In this document: piece by piece, positions 54,419 through 64,000 of the stretch | How the letters are laid out: each line of letters begins with the position of its first letter | Numbering within the stretch: position 1 is the first letter of the stretch | DNA from: Sacculina carcini | Taxonomy: Eukaryota; Arthropoda; Thecostraca; Sacculinidae | Direction: 5' to 3' | Length of the DNA: 64,000 bases | Assembly: GCA_916048095.2 (NCBI GenBank) | Contig: OU696570.1 | Span: 9,539,816-9,603,815, forward strand | Position numbers and translations under genes: made by a program | The notes under the pieces: generated by a model | What the model was told of the DNA's origin: nothing | The model's input: only the letters and a program-made list of their open reading frames with translations | Databases searched by the model: none

Positions 54419-56077
54419 CTTGAGAACAATGGAGAAGTATTTGAGATCTGAACGCCTATCAGTCGAACCGAACTCGAATGATTCAACTCAACAGTGGTTA
54501 CACTGGAAGAACACGTTTGATAATTTCATAGATGCTATAAATGCCGATGAAAATCAAAAACTACCGTTGCTTGTGAATTTGGTCAGTCCAGAAGTATATC
54601 GTTTTATCGCCGAATGCTCTAGTTATTCGTCCGCGATTTCCTCGCTTCAGTCGTTGTACGTGAAACGGAAAAATGTAGTATTTTCAAGGCATCAGTTGGC
54701 CGCCCGAAGACAAAGTGGAAATGAAAGCGTTGACCAGTACATCCAAATATTGAAGGAGTTGTCAAAAGACTGTGGTTTTTTAGCAGTTGATGGTGTCACA
54801 TATCGTAGTGAGTATATTCGTGACGCTTTCATTAGAGGCTTACATTCTGATGATATCAGGCAGCGTCTTCTAGAGAAGATTGATCTTGATTTGGAGACTG
54901 CTATTGATCTTGCTAGGTCACTGGAGTTGGCTAGAGTCAATTGCACCCAACTGCAGTCTATGCCTTTATCAGCCGCGGTCATTCCAGTGGCTCGTAATGA
55001 CCAAATCACAGAAACTGAGCATCAGGACGAAGCCGATCAGATTGTTGCAGCAGTCAGGAGAATGGACCGGACACCACCGGGTCGTTCTAATCAATCATGT
55101 TGGTTTTGCGGCGGAGAGCGGCATAATCGGCAGCATTGTCCAGCTCGCAATGCAGTCTGTCGCAAGTGTCAAAAGAGTGGACATTTTGCCAGGGTGTGTC
55201 GTGGAACAAATTCGAAGGTGAACGCGGCGGCGGCAGCGACTAACACGTTAGCGGCGACCACACATGTAGCTGCGGTGCCTGCTGACCTAAAGAAGTCTAC
55301 AATCTATGTTTTACTGGATGAACGACACCTGTTGGACGCGTTATTGGACACGGGAAGTTCGGTGAGTTACATATCTGAAGCTGTTGTATCTCGGTTGAAT
55401 CTCAGGACGCGCTGTTGTGAAGAGAGGGTATCGATGGCTTCCAGCTCGATGGTTTCACAAATAAACAGAATGTGTACGGCAAACCTTCACGTTCGCGGAA
55501 AAACGTACAAATATTTGAAGTTGTTGGTGATGCCTCAGCTTTGTTCTGACGTTATTCTTGGGCATGACTTTCTCAGTAAACATCAATCTGCTGAAATTAA
55601 GTTTGGAGGAGATTTGCCTCCGCTTGTGTGCGGTTTGGCAGCGGTGAAAACAAAGTGTGCACCGCCGCTGTTCAGTAACATGGACGAGAACACTCATTCA
55701 ATCGCCACTAAGTCGCGTAGGTACACTCCGGATGAGAAGAATTTCATCAAGCAGGAAACGCATCGCTTACTGAAGGAAGGAGTGATAGAACCGTCGGTGT
55801 CGCCATGGCGAGCACAGGTCGTGGTCGTTGAAAGTGATCAAAGGAAGAAGAGAATGGTAGTGGATTATTCGCAGACGGTCAATAGATTCACTCGTCCCGA
55901 TGCATATCCTCTACCTAATATTGAAGAAACTGTAGAATCTATAGCACAACATCGATTCTTTAGTACTGTTGATCTGAAAAATGCATACTATCAGGTACCT
56001 ATTGATGAGAATGATAAGCCCTTCACTGCGTTCCAGTCTGGTAATCAACTGTACCAGTTTCGTAGAATTCCATTCGG

Positions 56078-56558
56078 GATTTTTTTTTTAAGAAGAAAGT
56101 TTATTTCACACTCGAACCAGAACAAGAAGAACATCACAAAAAAAACAGTTGCAAAAATGATATTTTCAGGGTGTAAGGAAGAATCCTGTCTCAACCACTG
56201 AATTAATTTATAATAATTCTAAATCATGCAACTAGGAACAATTGTGAAGTAAAGAAAAGAAAAAGTCGTCGTTTCAATTTTTGGTCAACCAAAACAAAAG
56301 TAGATCAATACAGATCAAATTAATAAAAATTAATAACAAAAAATAATAAAAATAAGGAGATGATGAGCCGAGGAAATGAACCGAGCCAAGTACACGTGAT
56401 ATTTTCACAATCAACTATCAACATTGGTGCTATCAGCTATCATTACCATCAACATTGTCAACATTGTCACCATCAACCAGATCACTGAGTCACTAATCAG
56501 TAATTGTCCATAATCAGCTTGTTCGTAACTTGTTTGAGTTTACGTTTAGAAGGAGGAA
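56078..56558 (-). mobile_element. 5'-truncated LINE-B 3' end inserted in the Gypsy element
   Basis: 481 bases match the 3' tail of LINE-B (46877-47360) at roughly 90% or better, from the TTTTTTTTTAAGAA end to GAGTTTACGTTTAGA. The flanks CATTCGG (56071-56077) and CATTTGG (56559-56565) look like a target duplication with one change. Only the tail and the last few codons are present. The same LINE family is therefore both host to and invader of this Gypsy element. Confidence 0.88.
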
Positions 56559-58685
56559 CATTTGGTGCGTGCACGCAACAAATGGTGTTGCGTGCTTTCA
56601 GAGGTTTATTGATGATTTTATTCGTGATTATGATCTTCATGCGACATATGCTTATTTAGATGATATTACAATTTGTGGAAGTAACCAGAAAGAGCATGAT
56701 GTCAACTTTCAAAGGTTCATGAAGGCGGCTCAGAATGTCGGTCTCACATTCAATCATTCCAAATGTCAGTCAGCTGTGACGGAGGTTAAAATTTTGGGAT
56801 ACCTCGTATCTGATGGAATTATTCGACCTGACCCTTCAAGACTGCAACCACTAAGGGAGATGCCTTTACAAACAACTAGGAAACAATTGTTGCGCACTAT
56901 AGGACTATTCTCGTATTACTCCAAATGGGTTCCCTGTTTTGCAGACAAGATAAAACCATTAATCCATTCAGAGTTACCGTTGGATGAATCAGCTGTATTA
57001 GCTTTTGAAGAGCTCAAGAACAGCATTGCGAACGCTGCTTTACGCGCAATTGAACCAGATGTGCCGTTCGTTGTTGAAACGGACGCTTCTGATAGAGCCT
57101 TGGCCGCTACCTTGAGTCAAAACGATCGTCCGGTTGCATTCTTCTCCAGAACATTATCGAAATCTGAAACTCATTGGTCTTCCGTTGAGAAAGAAGCGTT
57201 AGCCATAGTTGAAGCTGTTAAGCGGTGGCGTCATTATCTTTGCGGTAGGCGGTTCTCGTTGATCACCGATCAACAGGCTGTAGCATTTATGTTCAACCAG
57301 ACTCTAAGTTCCCGGATTAAGAACTTCAAGATTTTTCGTTGGCGCCTGGAGCTGTCAAACTACAACTTTGATATTGTGTATCGACCTGGACGAGAAAACG
57401 TTTCAGCAGATGCTCTTTCACGTAAGTACTGTTTGGCCGTTACCAAGTCAGATCTCGTGAAAATTCATAACGATCTTTGTCACCCAGGTATTACCAGGCT
57501 TTATCATTTTCTCAAGAGTAAGAATGTTCCTTGCTCAATCGAAGATGTAAAGGAAGTGAGCAGATGTTGCCCTACTTGTGCTAAATATAAGCGCAGGTTT
57601 TATCATTCGGCTAATGAGTATCATGTGATTAAGGCTACTCAGCCGTTTGAAAGATTGAGTCTAGATTTCAAGGGACCAGTACCATCGTATAACAAGAACA
57701 GGTTCTTTTTGACTATTGTTGATGAGTATTCGCGATTCCCTTTCATTTATCCTTGTGCTGATACCAGTTCTAGGTCTGTCATCGCTTGCTTAACGCTTTT
57801 ATTTTCTATATTTGGACTACCAGGATTTATCCATTCTGATAGAGGATCAGCTTTTATGTCATACGAGTTGAAAGAGTTTTTATCATCTCGGGGAGTAGCC
57901 ACCAGTCGCTCAACAGCTTTCCATCCACAAGGACATTCACATGGTCAATGTGAGAAATATAATGATACGATCTGGAAAGCGCTTGTACTTGCAACTCAAT
58001 CGAAGGGGCTGAGCGTAGCTAACTGGCAAGATGTCATGTATGACGCGCTGCATTCAATAAGATCGTTATTGTGTGTCGCAACAAACTGCACTCCCCATGA
58101 GAGAATGTTTTCGTTCAATCGACGATCTAGCACGGGGATTTCGATTCCTTCGTGGTTGACTGACTCCAAACGGGCATATCTGAGAAATCATAATAGACAT
58201 TCTAAATATGATGATTCTGTCGAAGAAGTTGAATTACTTGAAGCTAACGACAAGTATGCTCATGTGAGATTTTCCAGCGGACGAGAAACGACTGTGTCTA
58301 CGAGAGATTTGGCTCCATGTCCGAACGACTGTTCCAGTGAAAAAGGTGGTCCATGTGAGCGGAGATTGTCGGAACACAGCTTTGTGACGGAGAATGACAA
58401 CAATATTCACAGAAGTCAGAGCAATGGTTCCAGAATACAAACAGAAGCCGATCCAGAAGATCCAGTGATTCCTCCGTCTCACTCAAATGTTGATTTAGCC
58501 GTCGATAACAGCGCTCCATCCCAAGAAATACAGTTGAGACGTTCAAGTCGGTTGAGGAGACCTCCAGCTCGTTTCCGTGATGAATGATCGGTGGCATTTG
58601 TCCTGTTCGGACACATCCTGAAGTGGTGCTCTAGAGTCACACTGTTTGATGTTTCTTTGTGTGTTTGTACGTGCTGTTCTGTGAG

Positions 58686-58773
58686 AAGTCAGCCGGGGTG
58701 ATTATGGTATATTTATCGTTCTTGTGTGCGCGTATGAATGACGCGTGTGATGCGAAAAGTCAGCCGGGGTGAT
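58686..58773 (+). repeat. 71-bp direct duplication spanning the purine tract and LTR start
   Basis: AAGTCAGCCGGGGTGATT plus the first 50 or so bases of the LTR occur twice (from 58686 and from 58757), so the 3' LTR is preceded by a partial extra copy of its own start. Confidence 0.85.
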
Positions 58774-58945
58774 TGTGGTATATTTATCGTTCTTGTGTGC
58801 GCGTATGAATGACGCGTGTGATGCGAATTGTGTCTGTCTGTTATTGTCTGGTCATTTCACGCGTGGCTGTATTTTGTCTTGTTAAGCGTTATTATACGAT
58901 TACTCATGTACGATTACTCTGGATTCTTATTATATAAACGTCTCA
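58774..58945 (+). repeat. 3' LTR of the 54193-58945 element
   Basis: 172 bases identical to 54229-54400, from TGTGGTATATTTATCG to AAACGTCTCA, followed by GTCAT. Confidence 0.93.
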
Positions 58946-58950
58946 GTCAT

Positions 58951-59583
58951 TAACATAGATTAAAAACAGTAATGGTCCCAAAATTGAACCCGGAGGTACT
59001 CCCATTTTGACTTCTTTTGTACTTGAACAACAGCCATTAAAATCAAGAAATTGCGGGCGATTTGACAGGAATGCCTTGAGAAGCTTTATTGTTGAATCGG
59101 CCAAGTTTTAGAAGCGGAGTTTGTCCAGCAGGATAGCGTGATCTACACAATCAAAAGCTTTTTTATGTCAAGGAAAATCGTAAGCGCGATTGAGTTAGAA
59201 CCACGTGCTTTGTTAATTAGTTGAGTTAAAAGACCGATTGGCATGTATGTAGATCGTTGTTTTCTAAAACCAAATTGAAAGTCAAATAGGAGATCATTGG
59301 TAGTAAAAAAATCCATGAGCTGATTATATAAAATTCTCTCTAGTACTTTAGACATAGGCGTTGAAATTGATATAGGTCTGTAATTAATAAAGTTTTGCTT
59401 GTTACCTTGTTTGAAAATTGGAATAACACGCGCAATTTTGAAAGAACTCGGAAAACATGATTGTGTGATACATAAGTTAATCATGTGTGTAATTTCGGTG
59501 AGGAATGACGAGGCAATAAGTTTTAGAATTTTACCTGTGAGACCGTCATGTGCACTTTTTCCACTCTTCAGTTGAGTTATTAT
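58951..59583 (-). pseudogene. LINE-B RT fingers and palm start
   Basis: From SGKSAHDGLTGKILKLIASS through IPIFKQGNKQNFINYRPIS and FQFGFRKQRST to IALTIFLDIKK, with a PPGSILGPL-like block near 58980 in another frame. This is the standard order of RT blocks 0-4. It joins 60827 on the far side of the hAT and 54187 on the far side of the Gypsy element. Frame changes between 58951 and 59143 show decay. Confidence 0.8.
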
Positions 59584-60826
59584 TAGGGCTGTCAAACGTT
59601 AATAAGGTTACTTTTTCACCTAAAGGTCACTTTTTCATAAGCTACCTAAAACTGCATGAAAAAGTTGTGTACGATAATTATTAAAAAAGTTATTAGGTTA
59701 CCAAAAGTTACTTTTTCATCGTTAGGTTACTTTTTTGCTTTTAAGGTTACTTTTTTATCGTCAGGTTACCTTTTGTTATTTTTCTTGTTATTAGGTAAGT
59801 TTACCACGAAGTTTGGTGACTTTTTGCAGATAAGAGGCACAAAAACGGTATATATGAAGATAAAATAGGAAAAGAGATGGAATATTAGGTCTGAAGATCA
59901 AGAAATGTCAACACTTCTGCTGATAGGATTTAGCAATTGATATTCATCTTAATATCCGTGCTACTCGATATTTATACGTTTTTGAGTACGCAGGATAGTG
60001 TAATTCCATTTTAGGAAATGTCCACGAACCGGAGGGTGTCGTGAGATGTTTGGAGCGTGGTATAGTACAATGTACGATGTGTGAGCTCTCTATACCAGAT
60101 ACTGCACTGTAGCACTTGACAGTACGTATTTACTTGAACAGGAATTGCACGTGATTTTCAGGGCGTGAGATAGCGCCATTATCCCACGTTTGACATATGG
60201 GAGGACGGGGGGCAATCACACATGCAGTGTTTACGCTCACACTAATATACAAACTGTAGTACGTGCTATTAGATAAAAAGTTCCATTGAAAAATATAAAG
60301 AACATTATTGCGACCATTACTAAAAATATTTTCATTTGCAATTAGTGTATTTCGCATTTGTATGAGCTTTCCACTTGAAATTATATTTTGATGGTTATGC
60401 TCCTTTTTTCGATGTTAGCTAAATTATGTTAAGTTACTTTTGGTTGTTTTTTGTAAAAATGGTACCAGATCGGAGAGGGTGGAAAAGTAGTACCAACTCG
60501 GAAAGATGATAAAAAAGAAGGACTGGTGTATTTTCTTCCTTCAGAACTGCAAACAGAAATTGACCTTTTTTGAAGGGGGTTATTTTTAGGTTACCTTTTT
60601 ATTGGTTATTAGGTTAATTTATATGTTCACAAACAAACAACAAACAAACCGTGTATTTCACATAGCGCACTAATCAGCAAAGGTGTGATAAACATGTGAT
60701 AAAACGATACAAAAGTGATAATAACTATAAAACTCAGGTTATTTTTAGGTTACTTTTTTAGGTTACTTTTTCTCGAAAATAAAGTTACTTTTTTCTGATT
60801 TTTAGGTTACTTTTTTGACAGCCCTA
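59584..60826. mobile_element. 1243-bp non-autonomous hAT element, copy 2
   Basis: Ends TAGGGCTGTCAAACG and TTTTTTGACAGCCCTA, with duplications GTTATTAT at 59576-59583 and 60827-60834. It is highly similar to 37243-38479 throughout, with small indels. It lies between the endonuclease-linker and RT of LINE-B. Confidence 0.93.
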
Positions 60827-62307
60827 GTTATTATGGAGTGTACGACAAGATTTGGAATAGTTTGAAACACGAATTTGTTGCTTTCACACGACTTTAAATG
60901 ATCGGGAAACATCCTATGGTGTACGTTGGTAAGCGGCATATTTCTTGCTATATTAAGATTAACGTTAGTAAAATACATGTTGAATTCTTCAGCAATGTCT
61001 GTTGGGGTTTCATGTAAAACATCATTGTGTAAAAAACAGGACGGTAAAATCTCCTTTCGTTTTTTCACGTTAGTTATGGTTAGTAATGTGTTCCACATCA
61101 TTCGTTTATTGCATTGATGACGGTTTAGTTGCTCAAGGTAGTATTTCTGTTTTGCCAATTGTATTTCGCTTTTTAATCTATTGCGAATTTTTTTAAATAT
61201 TTGAAAGTCTTCTTTTTTACCTTTCTTGACGTATTTGAGATGTAATTTGTTTTTTAGATTGATGTCTGCTAAGAGTTTTTTGTCAATCCACGGCTGTTGA
61301 GGCTGTTTCCTCAGGTTCTTTTTTGTATTTGATAATTTGTCGATTTGAGTTACACATGTTTGTAGTAGGAAGTTGGCACATTCTTCGGCTTCTGATATCT
61401 CATAGAACTTGTCCATCTCAACTCTGACTTGTTGTATTAATTTGTCAGCATGTTTAAAATTGAATAATCTTCTATTTTGATGCGATGTTGTGGGTGAAAC
61501 AGTATTGTACATCACAGTGCAAAAAGTTGGCAGGTGATCACTGATATCACGTGTTATTATGCCACTGGAAGAGACTAGAGACGCGTTGTTGATGAATATG
61601 TTGTCGATCAGAGTGGAGCATATCTGTGTTATACGAGTCGGCTTATTGATTGTTGGGTAGAATCCTTTAGAAGCCATGATATCAATAAAATCTGTTTGCG
61701 AATTATCCAAGATATCAATGTTAAAATCACCGCCAATAACTACTACTTCATCATTAAACAATGTGTCAAAATGTGATGTGTCTAAAAAATTCATAAAAAG
61801 GGAAGACTGATAAGAGGGAGACCTGTAGACGGAGATAAAAACTATATTTCTCTTATTTGGGTTAAACAGCTCAATAGAAACTGCCTGAAATGCAATCTCT
61901 GTGCCACTTGAATACTTGTCACTGACCATGTAATTATATTTTTTGCTCACATAAATAGCAGATTCTTTACCCCTCGTTCTTTCTTTTTCCGGCGAAGCGG
62001 TCACTAAATCATAATCATCAATCTGGAAAAATTTAGATGAACAGTCATCAATCCAATTATCTGATAATAGGATAATATCAAACATTATTGAACTGGAGAG
62101 TAAGTATTTCAGTTTTTCAAAGTTTTGCTTCAGCGATCTTATATTGACTTGCAATATGGCCAACTCCAATGAGTTCTTCACAATGGTGGAAGGAATCTTG
62201 TATGTGCATTGTTCATATATCTTTTTTTCACCGAGACCCAAATGTTGTGTGAAAAAATTACTTTCGGTCTCCAGTTCTATCCCCAGCTCATCATCCAAAT
62301 AATTCAT
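60827..62307 (-). pseudogene. LINE-B ORF2 start: APE-type endonuclease and linker
   Basis: A long open stretch from an ATG at 62307. Motifs: LQVNIRSLKQNFEKL (N box), GGDFNIDIL (metal box), LIDNIFINN and ISDHLPTFCTV (catalytic SDH). A basic linker (KKNLRKQPQQPWIDKKL, then KSEIQLAKQKYYLEQLNRH) leads to the RT-approach segment HSIIT. This is the typical layout of CR1-like ORF2. The glutamate-box position reads LLSDNWI where SETW is usual, a likely decayed catalytic site. The frame is cut by the hAT at 60826. Confidence 0.85.
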
Positions 62308-62309
62308 AC

Positions 62310-62700
62310 TAATGATAAAAAAAAAGCAAACAATAATCCCAGGAATAAATATAGAAAACTAGACGGATGAATTACAATGAAAAAAAAATCAGTCTATAGA
62401 GAAAAATAAAAAACACAAAATGAAAATTGCACGTATAGTTAGAACAAAAACAAGAGTTGCGATGTGGGTGCACAAACATTCCACCGGTCAGCGGCGAATA
62501 GGTGAGTGAAGCGAAAAAAAGAACACATTTTAAAGTATATACAGACAATTGGCATACAATACGTAAACAACAATACAACTAGGTTAAGATTACAGGACGT
62601 AAACAAACGCACGACAATACGACGTCAAGGCAACTGTGTACACTCACTGTGTGGCAGGTGTGACCTGTGTGAGGTGAGGTATATTGGTTGTAGCTAGTTG
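62310..62700. other. Region between LINE-B ORF1 and ORF2
   Basis: AT-rich to 62450, then mixed. No frame is recognised. It may be the inter-ORF spacer of LINE-B. Confidence 0.4.
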
Positions 62701-62702
62701 AA

Positions 62703-63100
62703 CTACCGTCTGTTTGACTGACTGAATCTGGTGTTGGGTCGGTTCACTTTGTTTGTCGTGGTTGTAACATTGCGGCTGACATTTTTCCACTCAGCCGTGC
62801 GTTCTGCCTGACACAACTGAATAGAATCTGTTTCTTCGGTCATTGCTCCGGCTGGTCCAGTGTGGCGAAGGACATCATCCATTGATAATACCGTAATAGC
62901 ACGGGCGTATTCAGTTACTCGAATTTTCACCAATCCAATGTCAGTCCATACCGCGTGAATTTTTCCAGCTCTTCTCATTTGCCTCAAGTCATACATCAGC
63001 TTGCTGTTTTTTCTCTTCAAATGATCGTTAACAAAAATGGGCCCAGAGCTATTTCCAGCGGCGTCCGCAGCCGCCTTCAAAACTGTCCGGGCCCTGTAAA
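62703..63100 (-). pseudogene. LINE ORF1 C-terminal fragment
   Basis: About 130 codons: RKRNEFYRARTVLKAAADAA, GPIFVNDHLKRKNSKLMYDL, RRAGKIHAVWTDIGLVKIRV. This matches the small C-terminal domain of CR1/Jockey-group ORF1 proteins, in which a conserved IFVNExL...LLYxAR...GKI-x-x-x-W-x-x-xGxIxVR pattern recurs (family knowledge). It lies upstream of LINE-B ORF2 on the same strand, so it is probably the same element. Its N-terminal part is missing where the 63120 repeat begins. Confidence 0.6.
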
Positions 63101-63119
63101 ACTCATTTCGCTTTCTGAG

Positions 63120-63425
63120 TTTTTGGTGTGTAATTCCGAGACAAATATGTCGCGGAAAATAAATTGACAAGAAATATCACACAGCGCCATCTATAATTAG
63201 TCCACACACTTTTGTTAGCAGCGCTATCAACAGTTAGCAGTGCCATCTATATAAATTTTTTTTTTTAAATAATCAATTTTCAATAAAAATTATGTCGTTT
63301 ATGTGGCGCCATCTATAATTAGTAAGTCAACAACTGTAGCTAGGTTAGCAGCGCCATCTATATTGAACGGAGGCTTTAGTTAATTTTCGCCGCTAGGTGG
63401 CGGTACATGTATTACTACTCGCTGA
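63120..63425 (-). repeat. Repeat with CGCCATCTATA motifs, inverted copy of 16509-16826
   Basis: Reverse complement of the 16.5-kb repeat, with AGCGCCATCTATA or near variants at four places and a T-run (63260-63275) in the middle. It borders the ORF1 fragment. Confidence 0.75.
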
Positions 63426-64000
63426 CATTGGTGCCAAAAGTGATAGTGGATTTTTGGCAGCCATACATCGACTGGCGAGCGTTCATGTTGCGTTCAGTGC
63501 AAGCCGAATGTCGCTGCTCAAGTGCGAACCAAGTGCCAATGAACATGGACCGTTCCCTGCAGCGTGGCATCGTGTACAGGCAGCACTACACGCAACTACA
63601 GTAATGAAATTGTAAAGCTTGTGCTCATCAGAGGACTTGCCGACTGGTAAATGCGAAAGGAGTCCTAGAAACACCGTCGATTGACGAAAAAGCCTTAGTG
63701 AAATAGCGGCCCTGATTGACGGCGAAGAAACCGTGGCAGGGGTCATGAACAATCACAAATTAAGTTTAGCAGCCAACAACTACCGACGGTCACTCCGCAC
63801 AAAATATCCGAGAAAGAACGAGCCATAATCGGACAACCTGACGTAACAGTTACAGTGCGCAGCCAGAAAAATTACGTCTTGCATTGGAAATATTCGGATG
63901 AAACTAAGATCATTTGAAAAATGTATCAAGTGTTGGCGCAAGAAGCGTCCAAGCAGAGAGGGGAAAACGTAGGGTCGTGCCGACGTCATGGAAACCACGT
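63426..64000. other. Unassigned sequence to the window end
   Basis: Balanced base composition and short open frames on both strands, but no domain I recognise. It may be part of a larger feature beyond the window. Confidence 0.4.

Larger units (their letters stand above)
54193..58945 (+). mobile_element. Ty3/Gypsy element with self-complementary primer region, very young
   Basis: The core 172 bases of the two LTRs (54229-54400 and 58774-58945) are identical, and GTCAT flanks the element (54188-54192 and 58946-58950). Parts: gag (about 54429-55090), two zinc knuckles (CWFCGGERHNRQHC, CRKCQKSGHFARVC), protease (ALLDTGSSVSYI), RT (TVDLKNAYYQVPI, then AYLDDITICG), RNase H (VVETDASDRALAATL), integrase (CHPG-type zinc part, LDFKGPVP, HSDRGSAFM, HGQCEKYND) and a basic tail to about 58580. 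A 481-base LINE fragment sits in the RT region (56078-56558). Apart from that insertion it looks close to whole, with at most one or two breaks. The clade within Gypsy is not settled. Confidence 0.9.
46877..63110 (-). mobile_element. CR1-like LINE (LINE-B), dismembered by three insertions
   Basis: One minus-strand LINE explains the LINE pieces over 16 kb: possible ORF1 (63100-62703), endonuclease ORF2 start (62307-60827), RT fingers (59583-59143), palm (about 59140-58951 and 54187-53669) and C-terminus with 3' untranslated tail (47636-46877). The gaps are the hAT 59584-60826, the LTR element 54193-58945 and the LTR element 47642-53663, each flanked by duplicated target bases. Protein homology runs across each gap without loss. 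Without inserts ORF2 plus tail is about 3.4 kb. The 3' terminus reads TGTGAAATAAACTTTCTTAA plus A-run. Confidence 0.88.

Overview
The window is a gene-poor, repeat-dominated stretch of an invertebrate animal genome. Pentameric TTAGG arrays (the common arthropod telomere motif), CR1-like and L2-like LINEs, hAT elements with 8-bp target duplications, Ty3/Gypsy-type LTR elements, long CA/TG microsatellites and spliced-gene remnants together suggest an arthropod, perhaps a crustacean or chelicerate. I see no complete host gene. The only host-like coding pieces are two adjoining exon fragments (topoisomerase III-like, then Piwi-like) near 36.4-36.6 kb and an unrecognised pair of reading frames at 17.1-17.7 kb.

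Left part (1-25 kb). After 2.3 kb of unassigned sequence comes a minisatellite laced with TTAGG (2.3-3.65 kb) and three tandem TGACGTCA-containing repeats. An old minus-strand LTR element (about 3.74-7.64 kb) contains a related plus-strand element (4606-7305). A Gypsy gag-protease remnant (8.18-9.25 kb) lies between two fragments of one hAT family. An L2-like LINE (11.8-15.4 kb, minus) is cut by a 397-bp hAT element. An array of dispersed GCCCGTCGTGCGG-type repeats (17.9-19.5 kb) and a roughly 350-400-bp satellite (19.7-21.3 kb) follow.

Middle part (22-46 kb). A LINE with its own ORF1 (21.9-31.1 kb, minus) is split by a young Mag-like Gypsy element (25025-29621). A tRNA-derived SINE and a 300-bp foldback with TTAGG arms come next. 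A CR1 LINE has an L2-like LINE inserted in frame, which leaves one 727-codon chimeric reading frame. The captured exon fragments, a 1.24-kb hAT element, a young LTR element (39485-44389), a Polinton polymerase fragment and a solo LTR (45756-46230) complete this part.

Right part (46.9-63.1 kb). This is essentially one minus-strand CR1-like LINE pulled apart by three insertions: an LTR element (47642-53663, itself holding a 1.59-kb hAT), a second LTR element (54193-58945, itself holding the 3' end of another LINE of the same family), and a second 1.24-kb hAT copy (59584-60826). Each insertion shows target-site duplications.

The most notable result concerns primer sites. Four related LTR elements carry, directly against the LTR end, a 12-base sequence (AGCTATTTCGGC or a one-base variant) that complements the 5' end of animal tRNA-Phe rather than the usual 3' CCA end. 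Another element (54193-58945) carries a 17-base downstream sequence perfectly complementary to a stretch of its own LTR, as in self-primed Tf1/sushi elements. A third kind (25025-29621) has an ordinary site fitting the 3' end of tRNA-Ser(GCU). Three apparent priming modes thus occur within 40 kb.
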